Assembly (NCBI GenBank): GCA_015548865.1
Contig: JADMXW010000001.1
Span: forward strand, 1 to 64,000
Length of the DNA: 64,000 nucleotides
Direction of reading: 5' to 3'
Origin: Serratia marcescens
GTDB taxonomy: Bacteria; Pseudomonadota; Gammaproteobacteria; Enterobacterales; Enterobacteriaceae
Of the stretch, positions 37,770 to 47,958 are shown in pieces (within the stretch, counting starts at the first letter, position 1; each line of letters opens with the position of its first letter). The notes beneath the pieces are model-generated. The model was not told the DNA's origin, did not search any database, and saw nothing but the letters and a program-made list of their open reading frames with translations. The position numbers were made by a program, and so were the translations under genes.

Positions 37770-38231
37770 ATGGCTACAACCCTCACCCAGACTCACCCGT
37801 TACTTATCGTTCCCTTTAGTGCTGCCACGGATTTCACTACACTTGCTGAACTCGGTGAGCATTTCGCTGACACGCTCACCGAAAGCGATGATCCCACGCT
37901 AAAAATAGCGTTATGCGGTCGGCTTGTTGCCTGCTTTGCGCTGCTGCGTTCCACGCTAAATAACCCTGTGCCACCACATATAAAAGAACGTCTTACCGTC
38001 GATACCCTTCCGGCTACGCCTCTTTGTTTTGAACCCGATTCAGAACAACTTTGTGATTACTGCGTTGCACTATCGCAACTGCTTATGTCGCAGGTGCTGC
38101 CGCCAGAAACGGAAAAAACGCTGACAGACTTACTGGCGGAACTGGCAGGGCATTTTGCCGCTGAACTCAACGCGTCGCGCTGGGTGCGAACGGAAAACGG
38201 TATAAAAGAGATTGGCGAGAGGGGAACCTGA
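37770..38231 (+). CDS. hypothetical protein of satellite type
   Basis: A protein of 153 residues, unrecognised, acidic and helical in the C-terminal half (LCDYCVALSQLLMSQVLPPE, ETEKTLTDLLAELAGHFAAE). No signal peptide or membrane segment. ATG 37770 is preceded by CGGAGG. The ash-like leader directly upstream suggests a small gene of a P4-like satellite. Its last third is duplicated at 34885-35078. Its function is unknown; the helical, Leu-rich C-terminus would suit a regulatory or partner-binding protein. Confidence 0.7.
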   Translation: MATTLTQTHPLLIVPFSAATDFTTLAELGEHFADTLTESDDPTLKIALCGRLVACFALLRSTLNNPVPPHIKERLTVDTLPATPLCFEPDSEQLCDYCVALSQLLMSQVLPPETEKTLTDLLAELAGHFAAELNASRWVRTENGIKEIGERGT

Positions 38232-38254
38232 GTTAAAAAAACAAAAGGCCGAAA
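38061..38254 (+). repeat. 194-bp direct repeat, right copy
   Basis: This is the partner of 34885-35078, same orientation, offset 3176. The two copies bracket the qnr and MFS genes. Recombination between them would delete the qnr-MFS segment and restore one copy. Confidence 0.9.
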
Positions 38255-38271
38255 CCCTCGGGTTTCGGCCT
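38245..38271 (+). terminator. rho-independent terminator after the satellite-type gene
   Basis: The stem AGGCCGAAACC/GGGTTTCGGCCT has a 3-base loop. It is preceded by an A-rich run and serves leftward transcription better than rightward; probably bidirectional. Confidence 0.75.
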
Positions 38272-38297
38272 CAGACTGATGACAAAGTCACTTTACC

Positions 38298-38395
38298 TCG
38301 TCATCCTCGGCGAAAACCAAGGATCTCTGCAGAAGAAACACGTTTCACCTGCAAGAGATCCCCGCCTTCGCAGGAAGGGCGGTGGGAATAACGCG
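38298..38395. repeat. dispersed palindromic repeat, copy 2
   Basis: Related to 16-103 and 47784-47880: TCATCCTCGGCGAAA, CACGTTTCACCTG, then GAGATCCCCGCC and a GC-rich tail. It sits between the accessory island and arcA. Confidence 0.65.
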
Positions 38396-38423
38396 GCCTG
38401 TCATTTGTCACTGGCTGTGCGCG

Positions 38424-39140
38424 TTAGTCTTCCAGATCGCCGCAGAAACGGTAGCCTTCGCCGTGAATGGTAGCGATGATTTCCGGTGTGTCGGCAGTGG
38501 ATTCGAAATGCTTACGGATGCGGCGAATCGTTACATCCACAGTACGGTCGTGCGGTTTTAGCTCGCGGCCGGTCATTTTCTTCAACAACTCGGCACGGGT
38601 CTGAATTTTACCGGGGTTTTCGCAGAAGTGCAGCATAGCGCGGAACTCGCTGCGCGGCAGCTTGTACTGCTCACCTGCTGGGCTAATCAGCGAACGACTG
38701 TTGATGTCCAGTTCCCAACCGTTGAAGCGGTAGCTTTCTACCAGACGACGCTCTTCACTCACTCCGCCCAGATTCATGGTACGAGAGAGCAGATTGCGTG
38801 CACGGATAGTCAGCTCGCGTGGGTTAAACGGTTTGGTGATGTAATCATCCGCACCGATTTCCAGGCCGAGGATCTTATCCACTTCGTTATCACGTCCGGT
38901 CAGGAACATCAGCGCGACGCTGGCCTGTTCACGCAGTTCGCGTGCCAACAGCAGGCCGTTTTTGCCGGGCAGGTTGATGTCCATGATGACCAGATTGATA
39001 TCATGTTCGGAAAGGATATGGTGCATCTCAGCGCCATCAGTGGCTTCGTGAACGACATATCCTTCAGCCTCAAAGATACTCTTGAGGGTGTTGCGAGTTA
39101 CCAACTCGTCTTCGACAATAAGAATGTGCGGGGTCTGCAT
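38424..39140 (-). CDS. arcA: two-component response regulator ArcA
   Basis: OmpR-family regulator of 238 residues controlling respiratory and anaerobic metabolism with the sensor ArcB. Receiver domain (1-120) with phospho-acceptor D54 in [13 protein letters not shown] and K in TKPF; winged-helix DNA-binding domain (about 135-235) with [13 protein letters not shown]. Near-identical to E. coli ArcA (238). It is transcribed leftward, toward the accessory island. Confidence 0.98.
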   Translation of the reverse strand: MQTPHILIVEDELVTRNTLKSIFEAEGYVVHEATDGAEMHHILSEHDINLVIMDINLPGKNGLLLARELREQASVALMFLTGRDNEVDKILGLEIGADDYITKPFNPRELTIRARNLLSRTMNLGGVSEERRLVESYRFNGWELDINSRSLISPAGEQYKLPRSEFRAMLHFCENPGKIQTRAELLKKMTGRELKPHDRTVDVTIRRIRKHFESTADTPEIIATIHGEGYRFCGDLED

Positions 39141-40044
39141 GTTTGCTACCTAAAATTGCCAACTAATTATAGAATTCGGAAGTACAGAAGTCGCCATCGG
39201 TATTTTCATGCCCGCACGCGCGGTGCGGCGTGTGGTTATACCTCGTCATTCTTCACGTTGCAGATGCGTTGGCGGCGTTTACTCACCCGAATTACTTACC
39301 TGAGTAAGCTCATTGAGATTCCTTCTCTTGCCGCCTTCCTGCAACTCGAATTATTTAAGGTATATAGGCCCTTACCGGAGTTTGGGGCGCAAAGAACACG
39401 CTCACACTCGCAATGTAGACTAAAGTACGCAAATACGTTCCTGGTGCATGCCTGACTTCACCCGATGCGGCACGTTACTAAAGCAACGACATCTCCGCGT
39501 GTCGGTTGCCTGACGCTAACAACATTCCGCGTAAATCAGTAACGCGGGTAGCATCAGTGCTTTCTACTTGATAACCGGCGATATCAGATGATAATCAGGC
39601 TAACTCAACTACGCCTAAAGTGGTGCATAGTTTAACCTTATTAACAGCAACATAACAGTAAGCGCCGATTTTGATCGCTCACAAATCTACGGTTCCGTTG
39701 ACATATATCAAATTTCATTGTAGCACGTTAACTATTTTGTGAAAAATACTTATAGGATTGCCAGCTTAAGTCACAATCTGCACGATTTGTATACGATTCA
39801 GCAGCACGTTGTTCAAGAGGATACGCCACTCATTGATTATCAATGCCTAAACTATAATGCATTGATATTTAAATGAATGTAATGATTTTTACCGTAACGC
39901 TCCATTTTGAGGCCCGTCAGTGCTTTTTACGGTGGCGCTGTGTTTGAATGTTTCATTTTTGTTAAGTTCAACGGAGGGAATGTATGACAGGCGTATACTG
40001 CTTATCGCCCGTCTGCCAGCCATTTTCTCTTCTTCGGAGGTTTT
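39141..40044. other. 904-base arcA-lasT intergenic region
   Basis: It holds the arcA promoter region (leftward), an ERIC element (39237-39364) and an AT-rich stretch (39600-39900). A small frame at 39980-40115 has a good ribosome site (CGGAGGG) and runs into lasT; it may be a translational leader, but it encodes nothing recognisable and is not called as a gene. E. coli yjjY was not found here. Confidence 0.5.
39237..39364. repeat. ERIC element, full length, inverted relative to the one at 9401
   Basis: Starts TATACCTCGTCAT and ends TATTTAAGGTATA with the core CTCACCCGAATTACTTACCT then GAGTAAGCTCAT. It is 128 bp long, and its ends are more diverged than the copy at 9401. Confidence 0.9.
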
Positions 40045-40728
40045 GTGCAGTTTTTTATTGTGCTGGTCGCGCCAGCCCGTCCAGAGAACGTGGGAGCGGC
40101 AGCAAGAGCCATGAAAACCATGGGATTTCATTCGCTGCGTATCGTTGACAGCCTGGCGCATCTCGAGCCCGGCGCGCGCCGGGTGGCGCACGGAGCTGGC
40201 GATATTCTGGACAATGTGACTTGCTTCCCTTCGCTCGCCGACGCGCTGGCTGATGTGGATTTTACCGTCGCGACGACGGCTCGCTCGCGAGCAAAGTTCC
40301 ATTATTACTGCACGCCAGCAGAGTTGCTGGGACTGATGCAGGAGAAACAGCAGTGGGTCGGTTCTGCAGCACTGGTGTTTGGCCGTGAAGATTCAGGCCT
40401 CACCAACGATGAGTTAGCGTTGGCGGATATCCTGACGGGTGTGCCGATGCAGGCAGACTATCCGTCATTGAATTTAGGGCAGGCTGTCATGGTCTATTGT
40501 TACCAGTTGGCGCAACTGATGCGGGTGCAGGCTGAGCCAGCCGAGGCCGCGCAGGCTGGGCAGTTGGTGGCACTGCGTCATCGGCTGGAAAAGCTGCTGG
40601 TGACGTTGCAGGTAGAGGATGACGAGAAATTGCGTGATTGGATGATGCAGCGCATCGGGCTGTTACAGCAACGAGACACGGCCATGCTGCACACGCTGTT
40701 GCACGATATTGAGAAGGCACTGAAGTGA
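40045..40728 (+). CDS. lasT: SPOUT-family tRNA/rRNA methyltransferase LasT (YjtD)
   Basis: TrmH/TrmJ-like RNA 2'-O-methyltransferase of 227 residues. SPOUT marks: N-terminal VLVAPARPENVGAAARAMKT, the cofactor-knot motifs FGREDSGLTNDEL and SLNLGQAVMVYCYQL. The start codon is GTG at 40045, with CGGAGG 5 bases upstream. The position between arcA and thrL is as in E. coli. Its RNA target is not known to me. Confidence 0.93.
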   Translation: MQFFIVLVAPARPENVGAAARAMKTMGFHSLRIVDSLAHLEPGARRVAHGAGDILDNVTCFPSLADALADVDFTVATTARSRAKFHYYCTPAELLGLMQEKQQWVGSAALVFGREDSGLTNDELALADILTGVPMQADYPSLNLGQAVMVYCYQLAQLMRVQAEPAEAAQAGQLVALRHRLEKLLVTLQVEDDEKLRDWMMQRIGLLQQRDTAMLHTLLHDIEKALK

Positions 40729-40748
40729 GATGAAAAAAAAGAAATCCA

Positions 40749-40777
40749 TTGACTTCATGTCGCGATTGCCTTAACTA
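40749..40777 (+). promoter_or_regulatory. thr operon promoter
   Basis: TTGACT (-35, 40749-40754) and TAACTA (-10, 40772-40777) are 17 bases apart, about 43 bases before thrL. The -35 is the same hexamer I recall for E. coli thrLABC. Confidence 0.7.
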
Positions 40778-40820
40778 ATAGAGGATAGAAACCGATTTGT
40801 TAATCGAGAGTCCTTTACGC

Positions 40821-40889
40821 ATGCGTCATATCAGCCTGACCACCACGATTATTACCACCACCATTACTACCAGTAACGGTGCGGGCTGA
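40821..40889 (+). CDS. thrL: thr operon leader peptide
   Basis: A 22-residue peptide starting MRHISLTTTIITTT, with eight Thr and four Ile. Ribosome stalling at these codons when charged tRNA-Thr or tRNA-Ile is scarce prevents the terminator at 40911-40944 from forming, so thrABC is transcribed. Confidence 0.96.
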   Translation: MRHISLTTTIITTTITTSNGAG

Positions 40890-40910
40890 CGCGTAGAAAA
40901 GAATCTGAAA

Positions 40911-40944
40911 AAGCCCGCACCTAAACAGTGCGGGCTTTTTTTTT
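40911..40944 (+). terminator. thr operon attenuator
   Basis: A perfect 10-bp stem AAGCCCGCAC/GTGCGGGCTT with a 7-base loop is followed by a run of T. GGTGCGGGCT near the end of thrL (40879-40888) can pair with the 5' arm, giving the alternative antiterminator. Confidence 0.95.
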
Positions 40945-41042
40945 AAGGCGAAGAGCAGGCTCCGCCGACCCGGGCCGCCAGTAGCGGCAACCAAAAACGC
41001 ACCGCGTGTTTTGGTGACTGAAACTCAGGAGAAGAGATAAAA

Positions 41043-43502
41043 ATGCGAGTGTTGAAATTTGGCGGGACTTCCGTGGCGAATGCGGCGCGTTTTGCGCGCG
41101 TTGCCGATATCATCGAGAGCAATGCGCGTCAGGGACAGGTAGCCACCGTGCTGTCTGCCCCAGCGAAAATCACCAACCATCTGGTGGCGATGATTGATAA
41201 AACCGTTGCAGGCCAAGACATTCTGCCGCATATCAACGATGCTGAAACCATCTTTTCTTCTCTGTTAAAAGGGTTGGCGGAATCCCAGCCGGGTTTCCCG
41301 TATGAGCGCTTGTCCACGCTGGTACAACAAGAACTGGGTCAACTGAAACAGGTTCTGCATGGAATCTCACTGTTGGGGCAATGTCCAGATAGCGTAAACG
41401 CCAGCATCATCTGCCGTGGCGAAAAATTGTCGATTGCCATCATGGAAGCTGTATTCCAGGCGCGGGGTTATAAAGTATCGGTTATCGATCCGGTAAAACG
41501 CTTGCTGGCGCAGGGGCATTATCTGGAATCTACCGTGGATATCGCTGAATCCACGCGCCGCATCGCTGAGCAAGGGATCCCCTCCGATCACGTCATTCTG
41601 ATGGCGGGATTCACGGCAGGCAATGATAAAGGGGAACTGGTGGTTCTGGGCCGTAACGGATCTGATTATTCTGCTGCCGTGCTGGCCGCCTGTTTACGCG
41701 CTGACTGTTGTGAAATCTGGACTGACGTGGACGGTGTCTACACCTGTGACCCACGTCAGGTGCCTGATGCGAGACTGCTGAAGTCCATGTCGTATCAGGA
41801 AGCGATGGAGCTTTCCTACTTCGGCGCCAAAGTGCTTCACCCCCGTACCATCGCCCCCATCGCTCAGTTCCAAATTCCCTGCCTGATTAAAAATACCGAA
41901 AACCCCCAAGCCCCCGGCACACTGATTGGACTGGATAGCACGGATACCCAATATCCGGTAAAAGGCATCACCAACTTGAATAATATGGCGATGTTCAACG
42001 TTTCCGGCCCCGGCATGAAGGGGATGGTGGGGATGGCGGCGCGCGTGTTCGCCGCGATGTCTCGTGCGGGTATTTCTGTAGTGCTGATCACACAGTCCTC
42101 TTCCGAGTACAGCATCAGTTTCTGTGTGTCGCAAAGCGAGCTGGCCCGTTCTAAAAAAACGCTGGAAGATGAATTTTATCTGGAATTGAAAGACGGTGTG
42201 CTGGAGCCGCTGGATATCACCGAACGTCTGGCGATTATTTCTGTGGTGGGTGATGGTATGCGCACGCTGCGTGGCCTTTCAGCCCGTCTGTTTTCCGCAT
42301 TGGCCAGCGCCAATATCAATATTATCGCGATTGCGCAGGGCTCTTCTGAACGCTCCATCTCCGTCGTAGTAGATAACGATGTAGCGGTGACTGGCGTGCG
42401 GGTGGCACACCAGATGCTGTTTAATACCGATCAGGTGATCGATGTGTTCGTTATTGGTGTCGGTGGTGTGGGCGGAGCCTTGCTGGAGCAGATTCATCGC
42501 CAGCAGCCTTGGCTGAAGCAGAAACATATCGATCTGCGCGTCTGCGGTATTGCCAACTCTAAAGCGTTGCTAACCAATATCAACGGCATTGCGCTGGATT
42601 CTTGGCGTGAAGCGCTGAGTGAGGCGCGCGAGCCCTTCAATCTGGGTCGTCTGATTCGCCTGGTGAAAGAGTATCACCTGCTTAATCCGGTTATTGTGGA
42701 CTGTACCTCCAACCAAGCGGTAGCCGATCAATATGCCGATTTCCTGGCTGATGGATTCCATGTGGTCACGCCAAACAAAAAGGCCAATACCGGCTCAATG
42801 AGCTACTACCAGCAACTGCGCAGCGCTGCCGCTAAATCACGCCGCAAGTTCCTGTATGACACCAACGTCGGTGCCGGACTTCCGGTGATTGAAAACCTGC
42901 AAAACCTGTTGAATGCCGGGGATGAATTGCTGCGTTTCACTGGGATTCTTTCTGGTTCGCTCTCCTTTATTTTCGGTAAGCTGGATGAAGGAATGAGCTT
43001 GTCGCAGGCGACGTTGCAGGCAAAAGCCAATGGTTACACTGAGCCCGATCCGCGTGACGATCTGTCCGGAATGGATGTGGCGCGCAAGTTGCTGATTCTG
43101 GCTCGTGAAGCAGGCTATAAGCTGGAACTGGCTGATATCGAAGTGGAATCGGTGCTGCCGCCGTCCTTTGATGCCTCGGGTGATGTTGACACCTTTATGG
43201 CGCGTTTACCGGAGCTGGATACGCAATTTAGTGAAAAAGTGGCACAAGCGCGGGAAGCAGGTAAAGTGTTGCGTTATGTCGGCGTGATTGAAGAAGGGCG
43301 CTGCAAAGTGCAAATTAGCGCAGTGGGCGGTAACGATCCGCTATTCAAAGTGAAAGACGGTGAGAATGCGCTGGCGTTCTATAGCCAGTATTACCAGCCA
43401 TTGCCGTTGGTGCTGCGGGGTTATGGTGCGGGTAATGATGTGACAGCGGCCGGTGTGTTTGCCGATCTGTTGCGCACGCTGTCATGGAAGTCAGGAGTAT
43501 AA
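41043..43502 (+). CDS. thrA: bifunctional aspartokinase I / homoserine dehydrogenase I
   Basis: First and third steps of threonine synthesis in one 819-residue protein (E. coli 820). Aspartokinase domain about 1-250 ([17 protein letters not shown]), two ACT regulatory repeats about 310-450 that bind threonine, and homoserine dehydrogenase about 465-819 ([13 protein letters not shown], then [15 protein letters not shown]). First structural gene of the thr operon; thrB starts 2 bases after its stop. Confidence 0.99.
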   Translation: MRVLKFGGTSVANAARFARVADIIESNARQGQVATVLSAPAKITNHLVAMIDKTVAGQDILPHINDAETIFSSLLKGLAESQPGFPYERLSTLVQQELGQLKQVLHGISLLGQCPDSVNASIICRGEKLSIAIMEAVFQARGYKVSVIDPVKRLLAQGHYLESTVDIAESTRRIAEQGIPSDHVILMAGFTAGNDKGELVVLGRNGSDYSAAVLAACLRADCCEIWTDVDGVYTCDPRQVPDARLLKSMSYQEAMELSYFGAKVLHPRTIAPIAQFQIPCLIKNTENPQAPGTLIGLDSTDTQYPVKGITNLNNMAMFNVSGPGMKGMVGMAARVFAAMSRAGISVVLITQSSSEYSISFCVSQSELARSKKTLEDEFYLELKDGVLEPLDITERLAIISVVGDGMRTLRGLSARLFSALASANINIIAIAQGSSERSISVVVDNDVAVTGVRVAHQMLFNTDQVIDVFVIGVGGVGGALLEQIHRQQPWLKQKHIDLRVCGIANSKALLTNINGIALDSWREALSEAREPFNLGRLIRLVKEYHLLNPVIVDCTSNQAVADQYADFLADGFHVVTPNKKANTGSMSYYQQLRSAAAKSRRKFLYDTNVGAGLPVIENLQNLLNAGDELLRFTGILSGSLSFIFGKLDEGMSLSQATLQAKANGYTEPDPRDDLSGMDVARKLLILAREAGYKLELADIEVESVLPPSFDASGDVDTFMARLPELDTQFSEKVAQAREAGKVLRYVGVIEEGRCKVQISAVGGNDPLFKVKDGENALAFYSQYYQPLPLVLRGYGAGNDVTAAGVFADLLRTLSWKSGV

Positions 43503-43504
43503 TA

Positions 43505-44434
43505 ATGGTTAAAATTTATGCGCCCGCGTCGATCGGCAACGTCAGCGTTGGGTTTGATGTACTGGGCGCGGCGGTTACGCCTATTGATGGCTCACTGTTG
43601 GGCGATTGCGTGACCGTAACGGCGGCTGATAGCTTCAGCTTGCGCAATGAGGGGCGTTTTGTTGGCAAACTGCCGAGTGAGCCGAAAGAAAACATTGTCT
43701 ACCAGTGTTGGGAACGTTTTTGTCAGGAAGTGGGGAAAACCATTCCTGTTGCCATGACGCTGGAAAAGAACATGCCGATCGGATCTGGCCTTGGCTCCAG
43801 TGCCTGTTCAGTGGTTGCCGGTCTGATGGCGATGAACGAATTTTGTGGTAAACCGCTGGATGATACACGTTTACTGACGCTGATGGGGGAGTTGGAAGGG
43901 CGTATTTCCGGCAGCGTGCACTACGATAATGTCGCGCCTTGCTTCCTGGGCGGTATTCAACTGATGATCGAGCAAAACGGTATCATCAGTCAATCGGTGC
44001 CTGCGTTTGACGATTGGCTGTGGGTAATGGCCTATCCGGGGATCAAAGTATCCACCGCGGAAGCGCGTGCCATTCTGCCCGCGCAGTACCGCCGCCAGGA
44101 TTGCATTAGCCATGGCCGTTATCTGGCGGGCTTTATTCATGCTTGCCACACCCGCCAGCCCGCGCTGGCGGCGGCGTTGATGCAGGATGTCATCGCCGAG
44201 CCGTACCGCACGCGCTTATTGCCTGGCTTTGCCGATGCGCGCCAGGCGGCAAAAGATATCGGTGCGCTGGCGTGCGGTATTTCCGGTTCTGGGCCGACGC
44301 TGTTTTCCGTGTGCGACTCTCTGGAAAAAGCGCAGCGTCTGGCTGGTTGGCTGCAAGATAACTATTTGCAGAACGATGAAGGGTTTGTTCATATTTGCCG
44401 TCTGGACACGACAGGCGCGCGTCAATTGGGATAA
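43505..44434 (+). CDS. thrB: homoserine kinase
   Basis: GHMP-family kinase of 309 residues phosphorylating homoserine. ATP-binding motif [12 protein letters not shown] at 91-102. The start at 43505 is preceded by CAGGAG. The upstream in-frame ATG 43484 lies within thrA and is not used in E. coli. It is followed by thrC after 3 bases. Confidence 0.98.
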   Translation: MVKIYAPASIGNVSVGFDVLGAAVTPIDGSLLGDCVTVTAADSFSLRNEGRFVGKLPSEPKENIVYQCWERFCQEVGKTIPVAMTLEKNMPIGSGLGSSACSVVAGLMAMNEFCGKPLDDTRLLTLMGELEGRISGSVHYDNVAPCFLGGIQLMIEQNGIISQSVPAFDDWLWVMAYPGIKVSTAEARAILPAQYRRQDCISHGRYLAGFIHACHTRQPALAAALMQDVIAEPYRTRLLPGFADARQAAKDIGALACGISGSGPTLFSVCDSLEKAQRLAGWLQDNYLQNDEGFVHICRLDTTGARQLG

Positions 44435-44437
44435 GGC

Positions 44438-45727
44438 ATGAAACTTTACAACTTAAAAGATCACAACGAGCAGGTCAGCTTTGCGCAGGCGATCAAACAA
44501 GGGCTTGGACGCCAGCAAGGGCTGTTCTTCCCGCTGGAACTGCCTGAGTTCAGTTCGACGGAAATTGATGACCTGTTAGCGCTGGATCTGGTTACGCGCA
44601 GCAGCCGCATTCTTTCTGCGTATCTGGGCGATGAAATTGCACCAGAAACGGTTTATCAACGTGTTAAAGCGGCATTTACTTTCCCGGCTCCGGTTGCCAA
44701 GGTCTCTGACGATATCGCCTCTCTGGAGCTGTTCCACGGTCCGACGCTGGCGTTTAAGGATTTTGGCGGGCGCTTTATGGCGCAGATGCTGGCACAAGTC
44801 TCCAATGGAGAAAAAGTCACCATTTTGACAGCTACGTCCGGTGATACCGGTGCCGCCGTCGCGCACGCGTTTTACGGCTTGGAAAACGTGCGTGTCGTGA
44901 TCCTGTACCCGCGGGGCAAAATCAGTCCATTGCAGGAGAAGCTGTTCTGTACGCTGGGTGGCAACATCCATACCATCGCGATCGACAGCGATTTCGATGC
45001 GTGTCAGGCACTGGTGAAGCAAGCGTTTGACGATGAAGAACTGAAACAGACTATCGGCTTGAACTCTGCCAACTCGATTAATATCAGCCGGTTGCTGGCA
45101 CAAATCTGCTATTACTTTGAAGCCGTGGCGCAACTGCCTGCCGCAGCGCGTCAACAACTGGTGGTGTCAGTGCCGAGTGGCAACTTCGGTGATTTGACCG
45201 CAGGTCTGCTGGCTAAATCTCTTGGCTTACCGATCAAGCGCTTTATTGCCGCGACCAATGCCAATGACACTGTGCCTCGTTATCTCAGCAACGGCGAATG
45301 GGCTCCCAATCCGACAGTGGCAACGCTTTCTAATGCCATGGATGTTAGCCAGCCGAACAACTGGCCGCGCGTAGAGGAGCTGTTCCGTCGTAAAAACTGG
45401 GCGCTGAAAACGCTCGGATTTGGTGCAGTGAGTGATGACGTGACCAAAGCGACTATGCATGAGTTGGACGCGTTGGGTTACACCTCCGAACCGCACGCGG
45501 CCATTGCTTATCGCTTGCTGCGTGACCAACTTCAACCGGGCGAGTTCGGCTTGTTCTTGGGGACAGCGCATCCGGCGAAGTTCAAAGAGAGCGTAGAAGA
45601 GATTCTGGGTAAAACGCTGGATCTGCCGGAAGCGCTGGCGCAGCGTGCCGATCTGGAATTGTTATCGCACAACTTTGCCCCCAATTTCGCGCAACTGCGT
45701 CAGTTCCTGATGGCACTGCCGGAATAA
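44438..45727 (+). CDS. thrC: threonine synthase
   Basis: PLP enzyme of 429 residues converting O-phosphohomoserine to threonine. The PLP lysine is K107 in TLAFKDFGGRF, exactly as in E. coli, and the phosphate-binding loop is VPSGNFGDL. Last gene of the thr operon. Confidence 0.99.
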   Translation: MKLYNLKDHNEQVSFAQAIKQGLGRQQGLFFPLELPEFSSTEIDDLLALDLVTRSSRILSAYLGDEIAPETVYQRVKAAFTFPAPVAKVSDDIASLELFHGPTLAFKDFGGRFMAQMLAQVSNGEKVTILTATSGDTGAAVAHAFYGLENVRVVILYPRGKISPLQEKLFCTLGGNIHTIAIDSDFDACQALVKQAFDDEELKQTIGLNSANSINISRLLAQICYYFEAVAQLPAAARQQLVVSVPSGNFGDLTAGLLAKSLGLPIKRFIAATNANDTVPRYLSNGEWAPNPTVATLSNAMDVSQPNNWPRVEELFRRKNWALKTLGFGAVSDDVTKATMHELDALGYTSEPHAAIAYRLLRDQLQPGEFGLFLGTAHPAKFKESVEEILGKTLDLPEALAQRADLELLSHNFAPNFAQLRQFLMALPE

Positions 45728-45768
45728 CCCCTGTTGCTATGACCGTTGTTATAACAGTCGTTGTTCAT

Positions 45769-45793
45769 CGTTCCCCGCGAAGTGCGGGGAACG
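45769..45793. terminator. bidirectional stem-loop between thrC and yaaA
   Basis: A 10-bp perfect stem CGTTCCCCGC/GCGGGGAACG with a 5-base loop lies between the convergent ends of thrC and yaaA. It has no long T run. Confidence 0.65.
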
Positions 45794-45800
45794 GTAACCC

Positions 45801-46574
45801 TCACTGCTCGTGGCGCTTAAAGACAAGCTCTTGCTCGGTCGCACCATATTGCGCAAAGTAGTAACCTTCCAGATTGAAATCTTGTAGTTGTTCAATCCGC
45901 GTTAGCTGATTTTTGATAATAAAGCGGCTCATCAAGCCACGTGCTTTTTTGGCGTAGAAACTGATCACTTTGAACTTGCCGTTTTTTTCATCCAGAAAGA
46001 TTGGTTTTATCAGCGTACCGTTGAGCTTTGTGACATTGACGGATTTGAAGTATTCATCTGATGCAAGGTTGACGAGAATATCATCCCCTTGCGCTTGTAG
46101 CGCCTGATTGAGGTGCTGTGTGATGGTATCACCCCAGAAATGGTAAAGATCCTTGCCTGCCTTGTTCTCCAGACGTGTGCCCATTTCCAGACGATAGGGT
46201 TGCATTAAGTCCAGCGGGCGCAGTACGCCATACAGTCCGGACAACATGCGAAGGTGCTGCTGGGCAAAATCGAAATCCGCTTCGCTGAAATCTTCTGCAG
46301 CAAGCCCGGTGTACACATCGCCTTTGAAGGCCAAGAGTGCCTGGCGTGCATTGTCTGGTGTGAAATGGGGCTGCCATTCGCTAAAACGCCCAGCGTTAAG
46401 ATCCGCCAGTTTGTCACTGATACCCATCAACGAGGCGATTTGTGCGGGTGTGAGGCGTTTGCACAGAGCAATCAGCTCGCTGGCATGGTCCAGTAACGCG
46501 GGTTGTGTGTAGCGCTCTGTGGCCAAAGGACTGGTGTAATCCAGCGTTTTCGCTGGCGAAATAGTGATTAACAT
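45801..46574 (-). CDS. yaaA: peroxide-stress protein YaaA (DUF328)
   Basis: Cytosolic protein of 257 residues (E. coli 258) that lowers free iron during hydrogen-peroxide stress. It begins [13 protein letters not shown] and contains FKGDVYTGL and [11 protein letters not shown], both typical. The frame is open 55 codons upstream, but the family start at 46574 fits. Convergent with thrC, divergent from tal. Confidence 0.96.
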   Translation of the reverse strand: MLITISPAKTLDYTSPLATERYTQPALLDHASELIALCKRLTPAQIASLMGISDKLADLNAGRFSEWQPHFTPDNARQALLAFKGDVYTGLAAEDFSEADFDFAQQHLRMLSGLYGVLRPLDLMQPYRLEMGTRLENKAGKDLYHFWGDTITQHLNQALQAQGDDILVNLASDEYFKSVNVTKLNGTLIKPIFLDEKNGKFKVISFYAKKARGLMSRFIIKNQLTRIEQLQDFNLEGYYFAQYGATEQELVFKRHEQ

Positions 46575-46753
46575 GGCATGGCTCCCCTGTCTTTGTTGCA
46601 CGTACTGTAGCAAAAAACACAGAAAAAAGGGGCGATGACTGCAACAGGAAAAGGCTGTCTTGCACGGGGAGCAGTGCGTGTTATTATCGAAACATAAGCG
46701 AACAGTAAGAAATACAAGACGACGTTCATATACCCACAACGAGATATGCCAAC

Positions 46754-47707
46754 ATGACGGATAAACTGACTTCCTTACGCCAATTGACCACGGTCGTGGC
46801 TGATACCGGCGATATCGCCGCGATGAAGCTCTACAAACCGCAGGATGCTACCACCAACCCCTCCCTGATTCTGAATGCGGCGCAAATTCCTGAGTACCGC
46901 TCTTTGATTGAAGACGCGGTAAAATGGGCGCGTGAGCAGAGCAGCAAGCGGGAACAGCAGCTTGTCGATGCCACGGACAAGCTGGCCGTCAATATTGGTC
47001 TGGAAATCCTGAAACTGATCCCGGGGCGTATCTCCACGGAAGTGGATGCTCGCCTCTCTTATGATACCGAAGCGAGTGTTGCTAAAGCTAAACGTTTGAT
47101 TAAGCTCTATAACGATGCGGGCATCAGCAACGATCGCATCCTGATAAAATTGGCTTCAACCTGGCAGGGCATTCGTGCCGCTGAGCAGTTGGAAAAAGAA
47201 GGTATCAACTGTAACCTGACGCTGCTGTTCTCTTTTGCACAAGCGCGTGCCTGTGCGGAAGCGGGTGTCTTCCTGATCTCCCCGTTTGTGGGCCGTATTC
47301 TGGATTGGTATAAGGCCAACACTGACAAGAAAGAGTATGCACCTCTGGAAGATCCGGGTGTTATCTCTGTCACTGAGATCTACGAGTACTACAAAGCGCA
47401 CGGTTATGAAACCGTGGTGATGGGGGCCAGCTTCCGTAACAGTGGCGAAATTCTTGAGCTGGCGGGCTGCGATCGCCTGACCATTGCACCGGCGTTGCTG
47501 AAGGAATTGTCGGAATCCACCGGCGATGTGCCGCGCAAACTGGCTTACAGCGGTGAAATCAAAGCGCGCCCTGCGAAAATGACTGAAGCTGAGTTCTACT
47601 GGCAGCATAACCAGGATCCGATGGCCGTCGACAAACTGGCGGACGGTATCCGTAAGTTTGCTATCGACCAGGGAAAGCTGGAAAAAATGATTGCAGATCT
47701 GCTGTAA
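46754..47707 (+). CDS. tal: transaldolase (TalB type)
   Basis: Pentose phosphate enzyme of 317 residues transferring a dihydroxyacetone unit. Schiff-base lysine K132 in [13 protein letters not shown], as in E. coli TalB, plus the N-terminal DATTNPSLI. Stands between yaaA and the diguanylate cyclase; mog, normally next, follows farther on. Confidence 0.98.
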   Translation: MTDKLTSLRQLTTVVADTGDIAAMKLYKPQDATTNPSLILNAAQIPEYRSLIEDAVKWAREQSSKREQQLVDATDKLAVNIGLEILKLIPGRISTEVDARLSYDTEASVAKAKRLIKLYNDAGISNDRILIKLASTWQGIRAAEQLEKEGINCNLTLLFSFAQARACAEAGVFLISPFVGRILDWYKANTDKKEYAPLEDPGVISVTEIYEYYKAHGYETVVMGASFRNSGEILELAGCDRLTIAPALLKELSESTGDVPRKLAYSGEIKARPAKMTEAEFYWQHNQDPMAVDKLADGIRKFAIDQGKLEKMIADLL

Positions 47708-47783
47708 TCAAAGCAGAAAATAAAAGAGGCTGGGTTTTCACCAAGGCGAGATGTTATCTCCTCGTCGCCCTCGGTTTTCCTCT

Positions 47784-47880
47784 TCATCATCCTCGGCGAA
47801 AGCCGAGGATCTCTGCCAGAAAAAGCACGTTTCACTTGTAAGCCATTTCCGCCTGCGCGGGAATGGCGAAGGTAGGCGGG
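47784..47880. repeat. dispersed palindromic repeat, copy 3
   Basis: Contains the hairpin CCTCGGCGAAAGCCGAGG, then CACGTTTCACTTG and CGCCTGCGCGGGAATGG. Related to the copies at 16-103 and 38298-38395. It fills much of the tal 3' region. Confidence 0.7.
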
Positions 47881-47914
47881 AGCGGCAGCCTAAGGTGGAG
47901 AAGTCAGCAATCTC

Positions 47915-47938
47915 AGGTCGGGTTTTTCCGGCCTTTTT
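47915..47938 (+). terminator. probable terminator downstream of tal
   Basis: The stem AGGTCGG/CCGGCCT (one G-U pair) with a 6-base loop is followed by TTTTT. It lies 208 bases after tal and just before the convergent diguanylate cyclase gene. Confidence 0.7.
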
Positions 47939-47958
47939 GTTCTTGCTATTTGGTCAGG

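Noticed and set aside
37606-37902. 98-codon ash-like frame as a protein gene
   Set aside because: Only the first 25 codons or so resemble the ash segment; the remainder is the out-of-frame reading of the gene at 37770, and there is no ribosome site.
33757-38423. CRISPR array or tRNA attachment site in the accessory island
   Set aside because: No regularly spaced repeats and no tRNA-like cloverleaf or tRNA 3' end were seen.
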